From assembly GCA_020726505.1 (NCBI GenBank), contig JAHLEZ010000023.1:744001-808000 (forward strand): a stretch of DNA of 64,000 bases, read 5' to 3'. Under the pieces are notes generated by a model. It was not told where the DNA came from and did no database searches. It saw only the letters and a list, made by a program, of their open reading frames with translations. The position numbers and the translations under genes were made by a program. Below, in pieces: positions 46,431-58,297 of the stretch; positions within the stretch are counted from its first letter, which is position 1, and the number at the start of each line of letters is the position of its first letter. Source of the DNA: Leptodontidium sp. MPI-SDFR-AT-0119 (lineage: Eukaryota; Ascomycota; Leotiomycetes; Helotiales; Leptodontidiaceae).

Positions 46431-46839
46431 TCCCTTTTCTCTTTTTTATATAATTCTCCTCTTCTTTAGATACTCTCTATATGACCTAAGATAGCCTCAT
46501 ACGAATCGGCGTCTCTTTTTTCCGCCTTACTTATAAAGTAATCTAATTCGTTGTTATTATATATTAACGAAAGGTCTTTTATAAGCTATAATACTATTAC
46601 TACTACTATAACTAAGTGAGTACTCTCCTTCGTATAAAGTCTACCCCCTTAAGACTAACTTCGTATAACTACTATAATATTAGTGAAGTAGTATTAACGC
46701 TTACGTAGTCATATTATATTATACTATATTATATAATATTAGTCTTTTCTCTTTATATAAACTGGCCCTTATTCTTAGGATATAACTTCTTGTACGAACC
46801 TTTAGTCCTTTTATTTAAGAACTAATATTATATAAGGCC

Positions 46840-47350
46840 CTTGTTCTCTTTAACGCCGTCAATACCGCGCTAGCTACTACTAACGCTAACGCCAAGCTTA
46901 TACTCATTATTAGCGGGTAGTAATTAGGCCTGTTATATTATAATATATTATAATAAACAGTCTTAACTATACTAAGACGTGATGTCGCCTTTATATAAGG
47001 GCGCATTATACCCTAATAGCTTATAATATATTAGCCTTCGTATATTAATGCCCTCTTAATTTAATTAAGAGGTATTATTTAAGCTATTCCTTATATTAAA
47101 TATTCCTAGCGTAATTTAACGCTTTTCTTTAATTATACTTTAATTTAAGGTCATTTTAGGGATAACTGTAGTAACTATAAGTGGCGAGATTATACCGCTT
47201 GTTATAATCCCCCTCCTAAGGACTTATTATTTAAAGATAAAGGTTTAAGAAACGAGAGTAATAAAGTTTAAGCAGTTATTATATAAAGGGCACTATAAGG
47301 ACTTATTATTAAACTTATATAAAGGGGCTTAATAGAAAATGAGTCTAAAG
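46840..47350 (+). pseudogene. Opposite-strand accessory ORF of Copia E, Cys motif
   Basis: A plus frame of about 170 codons between pol (minus) and the left LTR whose stops are all TAA/TAG. It starts Ala/Asn-rich and reaches a segment D-N-C-S-N-Y-K-W-R-D-Y-T-A-C-Y (about 47165-47210). If Tyr replaced Cys or His through G-to-A or C-to-T change, this becomes C-x2-C-x6-C, a pattern I know from many uncharacterised fungal proteins. The strand relation to pol and the position next to the 3' LTR equal those in Gypsy B and Copia C. Function unknown. Confidence 0.45.
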
Positions 47351-48957
47351 ATAATTATTTTATAATTTCGTACGTATGTTTTATATTCCCTTTTATTTAT
47401 AAATACAATTCCTTTTTATAATTAAGCTTCTAGGTATTATATAGAGGCTCCCTTTAAGTAAATAGACTTAAGCTCATCTTTAACCTTTACGTAATACTTA
47501 AGATAAGTATTTCGTATAAGAACTTGTACGAAAGAAACTAATAAAGATTTCCCTTAATTAATCTGTTATTAAATTATCGTTAGACAGTTAGTCGTTAAAT
47601 AGTCGATTGTCGTATTAGATATTATTTATTTAGTCGAGAAATACATACTTATTGTTTCGTATAATATTTAAATAAGTAATTAAAATGAAATAAAAACACG
47701 TATTTAATAAATAAAATCATTGTATTATATAATATTATTCTTCTCTTAACTCTAATTTCTTTTCCCTTTTAACTTATCCTTTTACTTATACAATAATCTA
47801 ATTATTATTAATTAGCTTTTTTAAGCTTTTGTTTAGGTTTGACTTCGTTATTACATCTGCTAGGTTATCTTAACTATTAATTTATTAGATTTTTATAAGT
47901 TTTCGTTATTTATACGATTAACGTAAAGTTATAATATTAATTATTAACCGCTTCTCTTTTATAGTACTAAGCTTTATAAGACATTTATATAACAAGAACG
48001 AGCCTATATAAACAACAATTAGAATCGCTAATATCTCTAGTTATAATATAATAATATTAATTATATTCTTTATTATAATTATTATATTAATCTTATTAAT
48101 TATATTATAAATCTTAGAAGTTAAGACACTTCGTGTTACTTATTTACTCTTTATACTACTTTAATAAAATAAATTTCTAAAAAGAAGAAACGAGTCTTAA
48201 TCGTACGAATTAAAGTGGTCGTCTTTTATACCGAGAATTATTACGTATTTAAATTAAGAACTTAAGTCCTTATTATTCGCAAAAGATCCGTCGACAAAAA
48301 TAAATAACTTTATATAATATAAGTTTAAAAGAATATAATTTAATCTTCGTTTAATGTTTTAAATCTATTACTAAATACGCTTATTTAAGTTTTTTATATT
48401 AATATCTTTTAATTCTTAGAATTAAGCTGTAACTAATAAGTCGTACGAAACTTTAAGTTAATATAAAGTTATAATATATACCCCTTGAGCCTGTTATTCC
48501 TAATATTAGTTCGTATAATTTAATACTTTTAAGTCAACTTTAGCTAACTTCTCGCCTTGCCCTTTTTAAAAGATTTAGACGAAGTCCTTTTAATTATATA
48601 TAATATATTTATTAAACGCAAAGGGTAATTCGTATAATAAACAATCCTTCGGTTTTATAAAGAAACTAATAATCCCGAGTTCTTTCTCTTCCTTCTCTTA
48701 GAACTCGTTAATAATTAAGATTAAAGTATTGTCCGTTTATATTTTAATTACTTTAAATAGTATTCTTAATTAAGTAATTAAAAGATATAAATTGTATAAA
48801 GACGTTTCTATATATAACTTAACCTTATAATATATATTATACGTCCCTTATAAGTGTGTTCTTAATTCCGGGATATTATATAATAACTTTCGTACGAGTA
48901 TAATTATATTCGGCGAGTAATTACTAGTAATTTACTTTAATAGTCTCGTATAAATCG

Positions 48958-49513
48958 TGTGACGACTGACGCTTATGGCAGTACGACCGGTAGGTGAATA
49001 GCTTTACCACCGGGCTAGCGGGCCCAAAAGGGTACATGAATTAGTTAGAGGCTAATTCAGTTATTCGACTATATTAGGGGTACAATCTTAGGTTGTAATA
49101 TTACCCTACTTTTAAATCGGTTTCGTCCCCGAAACCGATAAGCGCCGCTACTACGTTTATTAAGTGACTACTAAGGTTTCTTTAACTTATATAGTTTTCT
49201 ATAATTCTTTGTGGCCTCGCTTATTCTTAGTATAGTTAAGACAGTGCCTCTATATACTAAAGGGCTTATATTAACGTGGAATAAGTCTCAGACAGTGACC
49301 GAATTTCAGCCGTATCTCTTCACTAGTCTAACCGAATTCAGAAGGTAGCGACTATATTAATTAATTTATCTGTGACGACTAACGCTTATAACAGTACGAC
49401 TAGTAAGTAAATAACTTTATTATTAAGCCAGCGGGCCTAAAAGGGTATATGAATTAATTAGAGGCTAATTCAGCTATTCGACTATATCAAGGGTACAATC
49501 TTAGGTCGTAATA
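48958..49513. mobile_element. TRIM element F (556 bp)
   Basis: Two 143-bp LTRs (TGTGACGACT...TCGTAATA type ends) surround 270 bp without coding capacity, and AATCG is duplicated on both sides (48953-48957, 49514-49518). That is the structure of a terminal-repeat retrotransposon in miniature. It sits inside the RT of Copia E. The left LTR and interior keep many CpA sites; the right LTR is more mutated. The autonomous parent is not in the window. Confidence 0.88.
49116..49139. other. Perfect 10-bp hairpin in TRIM F
   Basis: ATCGGTTTCG, loop TCCC, CGAAACCGAT. It lies 15 bp inside the left LTR of F, near where a primer-binding or packaging signal would be expected. Confidence 0.7.
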
Positions 49514-52500
49514 AATCGTACGATTTAAAAACGTTATTAACTAGACATACGCCTAAGTAATATCCTGAATAAAGATCGATAACCCTTTTTATATAAGTAA
49601 TAAATAGAGTATTAGAATTAGTCGCTAATTAATCTGTTAAATCGTTAGAGACTAAGTAAGGATTTATTCTTTTCTCGCGTCGTTATACACTTAAATCACG
49701 AGTCTAGATTTCTTGTATAGAGCTTTAGTTCTCTTCCCTTTGATTTTATTAATAAGCCGGGAATTAAAGATCCGTCCGCGATATTACTTTAAGTTATATT
49801 ATACGAACTTAAATACGCCTTAAGTAATTAAGTTATTAATCTCCTTTTATTAAGATTCTTTAAATAAAAGACTAAGGCTAGTAATCTTCCTTATTACTTA
49901 TATTATATAAGATAAGTCTAAGTCGTATTATTCTTTCCGAGTTAAGAAAACTTCTAGTAATTATACAAGTCCCTTCTCGAGTTTTTACTTTATCTTAAAT
50001 AAAATTAAGATAACTAATTATATTAAAGGAGACACTTAGTTTAATTATATATAGTTATTTAGGGCCTCGGCGATTTCTTCTATATAAAACGGCTTAATTA
50101 TTGTCGTATAAAAAGAAGTCAGTCCCGAAGGCAATTAAATAATATACTCTTTTCTTGTGATTAATAATAACGAAAACAGGCTTATTTATCCCTTTTTCTC
50201 CTGTTATACTTTTATTAAAGATTATAATAAAAGTTATATAGTCTTAGTAATATTAAGGCTATTCTTAATACTCTAAGTATCTTTAATCTTTCGTGTAACT
50301 TAAATCTTTCATAATTCTGTTATTATTATCTGAACTACCCTTACTTTAGTAAGTATATTTGTAAATAGTAAGTCTTTGTACGAAAGTCTAAGATATACTC
50401 CGAAAATAAAAAGTATTAGAATTAGTTTGTTTAAACTAATTATATTATTTACGACTTTTATAATTATTTAAAGGACTACTTCTTTTACTAAGTTTTCGCT
50501 TCTTGTCTCGTCTTAAATAATCTTATACGATCGGCGTAAAGGGGCGTAATATTACTTAATCTTTTTAATACTTTAATGTGCCTCGACTAAGACTTCCTTT
50601 ATATTAACGTTTATTGTACGAGTATTTGCTCTAAATTCTAATAATACGAAGTTCGTCCCGGTATCGTGTATAAAGTAATTTAGGAGTCTAAGGTAAGTAT
50701 TAATTTAATACGTACGAAGTGTAATTTACGTTATCTTTATTAAATTATCCTTTAGGAATCGAGTGGTATTAAAGCCAGTTATTTTATTAATTACTTAAAG
50801 GACTACTACTCTTAAAAGATATAAAATATTTATGATTATAGAGAAATTGAATTAAATATCGTCTTTTAAAAAGAATTTAAATTAACTTAAGTTCTTTATA
50901 TAAAGTTAATACTATTTATAAAACTTTAAGATCTTTTTAATCGTATAAAGGTTTATTTCCTTGTGTCTTACTCGCTAAAGAACGCGGTATAGTTTCTTAA
51001 CTAAAGGATATTTAAAGTGTTAATAGAATTGTCTAAGTTTTGTTTTTATAAAGTATTAGTATATAAATGTGTTTTTTATTATGTAAATTATTATTTATAA
51101 ATATCCTTATTTTTATACAATCGGAATTCTCTTATCCCCTTAAATTATAATATTCTAAAGGTTATTTAATTATATATTAAGGGAGTTTATATCTTAAATA
51201 TATAATAAGAACGGGGTATTTGTTAGAATAATTTAGAACTTCACTTATTTAATAAGTATTTATATAAGTATTAATCCCTCTAATTCTATTACTCCTTTGC
51301 TAAATCGAATCGTATATGTTTAGTTACTTATATAATTAACTTCTAGTAACAAGTCAAGCTTTAAAAGTACTTAGACTTATTACTTTCTTATAGTAGAGAT
51401 TTTAGTAATACTATTATTTAATATAATCCCTTAAAAGACTTCAAACGAATATTTGTTTTTAATAACGAATACCTCGCCTTCGTATAAATCTTTCGTTAAG
51501 TCTCGTTATAAAAAGGCGTGTTTTGTCGATTCGTTATTTAGAACTTAAATTATTTATTATCTGTCGACTTCCTTATACTTTATAAAGAATCCTTCTAACT
51601 TATTTTTGTCCTTTTATTTCTTTATATTCTTTAGTACTTCTTTTATTATTATATAATTAAATTCCCTTAGGAAATCTTCATACGAGCTTAAGAAAGCCTA
51701 AGTTACTTCCTTGGATCTATTAAACTTAATTATTAAGTAATTCTTAACCTTCACTTACGCGGCTTTTTACTTTACTTTTAAATAATTTATTAACTAATAA
51801 CCTTCCTTTTTACAAATAATATATTTCTTGTTCGTACGATTATTAAAAGGGTTCCTTAGACGAAAAGTCCTCTTTTAGAATTAGTTTAGTACTATATAAT
51901 CTAGAAATCGTTGTGCCTTCTTATAAAATTATCTCTTTATTAAGTTGTGATTATAATCGTACGAATAATTCTATAAGTAAGTATTAACTTCCCTTATTTA
52001 TATAACTGTAGTAATTATAAACTGTAAGTCTATATATAGCCTTTCAAATGTTTGTGTAGGCTTATATAATACTAGACTATACTCTTTTACTTTACGATAT
52101 ATATTTAATACTTAATCGCGAAGATTATACTCTATTTAGTATTCCCTCGATAAGCCGCGTTATATTATATAAAGAGAATTAAATATAATTTCTAAGTATT
52201 TTAATTAAGACTTCTTTAAGTTCTTTATAATTATAGAGATTAATATAGTCTCTTTCTACTTAGACAAGTACTTTTATTAATTCTCTTTTGTCTTAAAGTG
52301 ATTCTAAGTTATATAAATTATTATAAAGAAATCGTACGAACGTCTTATAATTATATTATAATAGAAATCCGCTACTCGTCCTTTTAGTATAATCGAGAAT
52401 ACTAAGTAATATTAGTCACTTGAGATTCTAATCTTTGTATAACAGTCGAAGAAGACTTAGAGGCAAATATCTAAGATATTATATTACTTTCCGCTATACT

Positions 52501-53627
52501 TCCGGCTCTTATTACTATAAACCTTTATTAAGTTTATTAATAACCGTGAGTTCAGGATAATTGTCTAAGACTTATATAATATAATTAGTTCTAGCAGGAG
52601 AGCTCTTAAGGTTAATAAATTATCTTCGTATAAATGTTATCTCAGTGGTCGTTCGACGGTTTCGTAGGCTTAGTCTCGACTTAGAAGGTTATTGTCTAAG
52701 ACTAAATATAATGTAAGACTAAAACGTTTATATACTAAGTAATATTATTTAATTATTTAACCTTTGTCTAATAATAAAGACCTTATTAGATTTACGTACG
52801 AAGTCTAATTAAAACTAACTATATTCTCGTTTAAAACGATATAAGGCAGAGGGCTTAAATATTGTCTAGACGTTTAAGGCTATTACTAAGTTATTTAAAT
52901 TAGCTTTAAGAGTAAGTTCTCTGCCTCTTAAGTTTATATAATTAGAGAATCTCTAGAATTGTCTAAAATAATATGTCTTACTAGTAATTCGCTTTATATA
53001 ATTAAAGTCAGAGTACCTTACTAGTTTCTGTCTTACCCTTAGGATTTCTATTAAGTATAAGTCCTTTAATTTTAATTTGTCTACTTATATAGTTCCTCCT
53101 CTTTTAAAACATTTATTAACGTTTAAGCGTACGAGATAGACCCCCTTTGCTCTTATACTTATACTCTGTGATTAAGGAAGTATATATAAAGATCTTTAAT
53201 AGCTTCTTAAGATCTAATAATAAATATATCTTTTGTTTATCTTTTAAAGCCTTCTTTAAATTCTTTTTAAAGTCTATAGTCTTAAAACTCTTTTTAGTAA
53301 TATTATATAAGGGCTAAAGTAATATAATTATTAACTCACTTAAGCGTTTAATACTCGTCGTTTATAAGGTTAAAGGGTTTCTTTTATATTTCTATATTTA
53401 ATAAGTGACCTTTAGTAATAGAATTATTATATCCTTCTTTATATAAAGGTTAATGAAAGTTGTTAAGTCGTGTTTGCGTTTTATAAATCCTTAAATCGTA
53501 CGAATCGTCTTCTTCTACTAGTCGCCGACGTAAGGTCTAATTAGTTTGCCTCTCTAGTTTATCTTTCTAATTGTCGTTATATAAAAGTATTACTTAACTA
53601 TTCTGTAATTATTTAACTACTAATTAG

Positions 53628-53795
53628 TGTTAGTATTTAATTAAGGTTCAATACCTGATATTAAGGTGACAAAGAATATAACAAGTGAAGTCTAATTAAG
53701 TATATTCCGTGTGTAAGTATTACTCGTACGAAACTAAGAGGCAAGGTATAAAACTAAGCTTCATTAGGCCAGGAGAGACGACTATCTTTAGAAGC
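53628..53795. repeat. Right (5') LTR of Copia E, truncated
   Basis: 168 bp, starts TGTTAGTATTTAAT and stops matching the left LTR after GAAGC. Confidence 0.7.
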
Positions 53796-53959
53796 TGTGA
53801 AAATAGGTGGGCCAATCAGAAGAGAGGAAGCGCAGTAGGTGAACACGTGATTAGAGACAAAGTAGATTGCTTGCTTACTTGAGAGAAGAGCCATAAGGGC
53901 TCTTCGGTAGTTATATACATAATAATAGCTTCTCTAGAAGCTTCGACAACTACGTAATC
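53796..53959. mobile_element. Unidentified insertion X, un-RIPed LTR-like fragment
   Basis: Starts TGTGAAAATAGG exactly where the LTR of E is broken, has normal base composition and a TATATA-containing promoter-like part, and ends where the LTR of Copia C1 starts. Most likely the 5' part of another LTR later invaded by C1. Only one side is visible. Confidence 0.45.
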
Positions 53960-54162
53960 TGTCGTGCAAGAGCACGCCTAGAGGCTCCACAGAGGCGAAA
54001 TTGACGTATTATTAAGGTATACGCAGTACTGTAATTAATCGTTATATTACTCTACTTTACGTGGAGCTTTTTAAGCTCCCTACTAAATATCTGTTAGTCG
54101 CGCTTTAGCCAGGTCGCCTTTAATAGGGCTCACTTAGCTAGCTTACTAGAGCCTACACGACA
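53960..54162 (-). repeat. 3' LTR of Copia C1
   Basis: 203 bp, TGTCGTGCAAGAGC...CCTACACGACA on the plus strand. Terminal inverted repeat TGTCGTG/CACGACA. Homologous to 57869-58064. Confidence 0.88.
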
Positions 54163-54397
54163 CACCCCCTCGCCAAGGACAATAACAAGCTTAGCGAAGT
54201 AAATAAGTACTAAACAAACATAATAGACAATAAGAAATCGACATATAATATATAATTAATAATATAAAAGCGACAGATAATAAGGAAAAATAATAAGTAG
54301 TAACTAAAGTAAACATACTAAATAAGTAAGCGTGAATATATAAGTAAGTTCCCTCCCCTTATTATAACTTCCCTCTTTAAGCGTATTATACTTTAAA

Positions 54398-55223
54398 ATG
54401 GCTCGTGTTTCGTCCCGCTGAAAGGCTATTAAAGTTGCCCGCGCCGTTAACGCCGCCGTTACTCGTGTAATAAGAAGTATAAGTTTCTCTTATACTCTTT
54501 ATTCTTTTTGAGAATAGTTTTAATATATTATAATAACTTGCGGCTCGCCCCTATACCCCCTCGCCCGCCCCCGCCCCCGCCTTAGCCACCCCTCACTGTC
54601 GCGCTGAGGTAAGTACTAATAAGGAGGTTCCTTGCTTAATATACGTAAAAGCTGCCTTAAAGGGTACTCTCCCTGTTAATATTTACTAAAGCGTAATTAG
54701 CTTAGTATAATACTTACAGTGCCACAGTTAAAATTATAGTTATGCCGGTCCTGTTAAGCCTAGTGTTACGGTCGCCTTTGCGGCCTTTATAAAAGAGAAG
54801 CGCGGTTTTAACCGCACTCGTATAAGTTTCACTTTTGGCTCTTATACTTTTGAAGCTAACTAACTTTAAATAGTAGTTAAGACGTCTTTAGGCTTCGGTC
54901 TAAGAAGTAATTACTGTCCTTAATATATTCACTTTACCTTTATAAAACATACTTTAAGTATATTAACAAGCTCAGCCGCCGCCCTAGCTACCGCTTTAGC
55001 TATTATACTACTTAGTATATTCACTTTGTCTTTATAAACAGGCTTTAAACGTTCTAACTTTAGCTTAGCCGCCGCCGCCGCTACCCCAGCCCTAGCCACC
55101 CCTCGCCTAATTCTCCCACTTATACGTAGTATTAGTACTAGTGTTATCGCTAGTGATGTGGCTGCCCGCCGCCGCCGTATTAAGGAGTTATTAATAGAGC
55201 TAATAGACTTATTAGTAGTTTAA
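54398..55223 (+). pseudogene. Opposite-strand accessory gene of Copia C1, spliced, Cys-rich
   Basis: Starts at an ATG (54398) and reads on the plus strand, opposite to pol. It has a basic N-terminus, a Pro/Ala/Arg-rich stretch (54540-54610) and the Cys module N-K-E-V-P-C-L... (54622-54740, several Cys now Tyr). An Ala-rich segment follows, and it ends in a basic coiled tail (A-A-R-R-R-R-I-K-E-L-L) at 55221-55223. Frame changes coincide with intron-like signals, such as a GTATAA/GCTAAC/AATAG set at about 54826-54880. Several TAA/TAG and one early TGA stop kill this copy. Position, strand and ends match 58298-59143. Confidence 0.55.
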
Positions 55224-57868
55224 TTCGTGACTTAATAGCGGCTTAAGAACGTGGCCCTTTAAAGTATAATTTACGACTTTATAAGTAACTTAAGAACGGG
55301 CCCTTATGTACTTGTTTTTGCGTTAATTTAGTTATAGTTTAGGTTTATTTAGTTTAGTTTAGGTTAGTTTAATTGTGGCTTCAGCCGGAATAGAATTCCT
55401 ATCCTTTAATAACTTAAAAAGATTATATTTAAAGTAATTATACTACCTTAAAAATTACAAAGGAAAACAAAAGAGTGTATTTTGCCGTAAAGTATAAGCT
55501 TTAATTAAGCTCTTTTACTAACGCCTTAACATCTTGTAAGTTAAGTAATACTAAGAAAGTCTTAAACTTCTAGCGTGGAAGGTTTTTAGTAAAGCTATTA
55601 GCGTACATCTCACTACTAGGTAAATACGTAACCTTAAAACTGCCTTTTTAGTACTCTTAACGTAATTATATATTCTAAATATTAACGTGCTTGAGCTTAG
55701 TCGATATACGTTAGTTTTCTTTAATTATAAGCCTAATCGTTTATTAATTGTCGTAAAAGATATTTTAAGGGCACCTTATATTAAGGTACATTTCTTTAAA
55801 GAGCCTTTACAGTGCTATAACCTCCTTTATAGTTCGCTCTACTCTTAAGAGCTTAGCTTTTATAGTCGAGGTAATAACTATGTCTTACTTAAATACTTTT
55901 TATAATATAATACCCCTAAATAAAAGAATAATAAGCCTTTATAAAGAACGCTTAGTTTTTAAATTATTTACGAAAGAGGCATTAAATATTATTATAAGTT
56001 GCATTTCGCGTTATTAATAATTATAAACGATCCCTAAGAAGCGTGTATTAAATAAGTAACGTATTATTTAATTAATAGCTTATAAGTGCTTTTAACTTAA
56101 GTTCGTTAAGAATTGCGATAGTTGTGAAGCTATAAAAGCTACGTCCGGTCTAATTATAATAGTTATATATAAGACGGATCCGACCTTTTCTTAGTACTCT
56201 TTGATTTGTGCCTTCGTCGCTTTACTTGTGTTTTTAACTAAGTCGTAGTATAGTAGAGGGGTACTTAGGTAGTTGCTATTTATTAAGCTGAATTTCCGGG
56301 CTACCTTTTTTATATACGTGTCGTAAACTAACGTGACTATTCTCGTATATTTGTCTTGTATAATTTATACCCCTAAAAATTACTCTACGTCACTTATTAT
56401 AACTAACTCGTAGGCTTTATTAAGGCTATTAGTGATTTTGGCCGCTATAGTGAAGTTTAATTTATAATATAACACTTATATGTCGTTTACGTAAAAGGCT
56501 ATAAATACTGTGTGCTTATTATTTATAAATATATAAGGCTCTTTTATAAGTGGCTCTAGACTAAGGCTTTTAAGTATAACTGAGAAGTCGTTATATTATA
56601 AGGCTAAGGAGTCGCGTAGGCTATATAGGGCTCTGTCGATTTTTACAACTATGCTAGGCTACTTGAAACTGTTAAGAAGGTAATAATAGACAAGTGTACT
56701 TCGTTTGTCTCGTTTTATATTAATAAAAGCGTTTACGACGTCGTACTACTTAACTTCTAAGTTAAATTAGGCTACTAGGGCTATCGTAACACGAAAAGAC
56801 CTCGCCGCTAATATAAAAGCGTATATAGAAAATATAGTAGTATCCTCTTATAAGTTACTCTTAGTAACGATACGCGATTTAGTACGTATAAGTTGTTTAG
56901 TTAAGTTAACTTTATAAGTAAACACTTATTTTAATAATATAGGCGTCGTTTTAGCGTCTACTTTAAGTATAATATACTAGTATTTCTTAGCCTAGAAGTT
57001 CTTTATCTCCTTACGTGCGTCCTCTTAGAAGTGTTCTCTTTACGGGTGTTAGTTTAAGTTTTATTAATACTTTAATATTATTAAAAGCTTTACTTAATAT
57101 AGTTATATTGTTTTACAGCTTATAGTTTCTTGTGTTTTAATTGTTTCGCCACTGACTATAATTATAAAGACAATATATATAGTTTTATAGTCTTTATTAT
57201 TTTCTCGTGTTACGTCTTTATTCTAAAACGTCGTAATAAAAGATATAATTTACGTATAATTCTTATCTTTTTAGTTTATAAACTTAACGCTTAAGAGCTC
57301 CCTTGTCGTAAAGGAGTATACTCCCGGCTTAATCTTTAATCGTCTATTTAATTATATTGTCTCTCTAACTCGCCTTCTCCGCTGAGCTCGAGTGATAAAG
57401 TATAATTAACTTTAGTTAAGTGCTTATAATACTTCGTCTAAGATCTCTTAAGACATAGTTTCTTTTAATAGGGGTTATATTATTGTCTCTAATAGTGTGT
57501 TTTCTAAGAGTAATTATTATTCTTCCTTTAGCTCGTCGTCGTAATCCTCCTTAGACGAAGTGTTTTCGTGTTATAATACACTTCTTAGACTTATATTAGT
57601 TACTTTAAGTTAGTTTAGTAATTAACTCTAATTATCTTGTGCTTTACTTTAAATTATAACTTAAAGTATTAATTTGCGCGTACCTTTAATTTAGCGTAGT
57701 TATTTCGCACTTAAAGTATTCCTCTTAGGCTCGATATATTCGTTTCGTTATGTTTAGCTTTGAGTCTGTCTTAGTGTGCTTAGGCTTTTTGTTATTATTA
57801 AAACTATTATGTCGTCTTTATTAAGCTATATATCGTCTTTTAACGTGTTAATTTGTGAATTTAATAGT

Positions 57869-58064
57869 TGTCGTGCAAGAGCACGCCTAGAGGCTCCACA
57901 GAGGCGAAATTGACGTATTATTGAGGTATGCGCAGTCCTGTAATTGATTGTTCTATCTCTACGTATGGTCTATTTAAGCTCCCTGAATATGGAGGTCGCG
58001 GGCGCTTTAGCCATATTGCCTTTGATTAGGCTCGCTTAGCCGGCTTACTATAACCTACACGACA
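57869..58064 (-). repeat. 3' LTR of Copia C2
   Basis: 196 bp, TGTCGTGCAAGAGC...CCTACACGACA, followed by the reverse of a polypurine tract (ACCCCCTTACC). Confidence 0.88.
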
Positions 58065-58297
58065 CACCCCCTTACCAAGGACAATACTAAGCTTTGGCGA
58101 AGTAAACAAGTGCTTAATAAATATAATAAATAATAGGAAATCGATATATAATATATAACTAATAATATAAAAGCGATAAATAGTAAGGGAAAATAATAAG
58201 TAGTAGCTAAAGTAAATATATTAAACGTCTAAACGAGAGTATATAGACAACTACTCCCTTATTGTAACTTCCTTTTATAAGTATACTAAATTTAAAA

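Larger units (their letters stand above)
45801..53795 (-). mobile_element. Copia element E, RIP-degraded, carrying TRIM F and an extra ORF
   Basis: Left LTR 45801-46074 and partial right LTR 53628-53795 bound it. Pol reads on the minus strand: the end of RNase H is at about 47890-47830 (A-D-V-I-T-K-S motif), and RT with D-I-T-Q-A-Y is at about 49580-49514, directly beside TRIM F. Integrase and gag are expected rightward to ~53500 but only blurred frames remain. An opposite-strand ORF lies between pol and the 3' (left) LTR. The right LTR lacks ~63 bp present in the left one and is cut after GAAGC by another insertion. Inserted in the integrase region of Gypsy A3. Confidence 0.75.
53960..57868 (-). 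mobile_element. Copia C1, 3' part, interrupted by Copia C2
   Basis: Minus-strand element: 3' LTR (53960-54162), polypurine tract (complement of 54163-54173), opposite-strand accessory ORF (54398-55223), then RNase H (about 55400-56150) and RT (about 56200-57000), where the catalytic YVDD has become YVND (56482-56493). It stops at 57868 where the LTR of C2 starts, at a place that corresponds to 61745 in C2. It is more AT-rich than C2 throughout. The rest of C1 should lie right of C2, outside the window. Confidence 0.85.

Noticed and set aside
53796..53934. X as a complete element flanked by GAAGC on both sides
   Set aside because: GAAGC recurs at about 53935, but the enclosed segment would end CTCTA and not CA, and sequence beyond it continues the LTR-like character; not secure.
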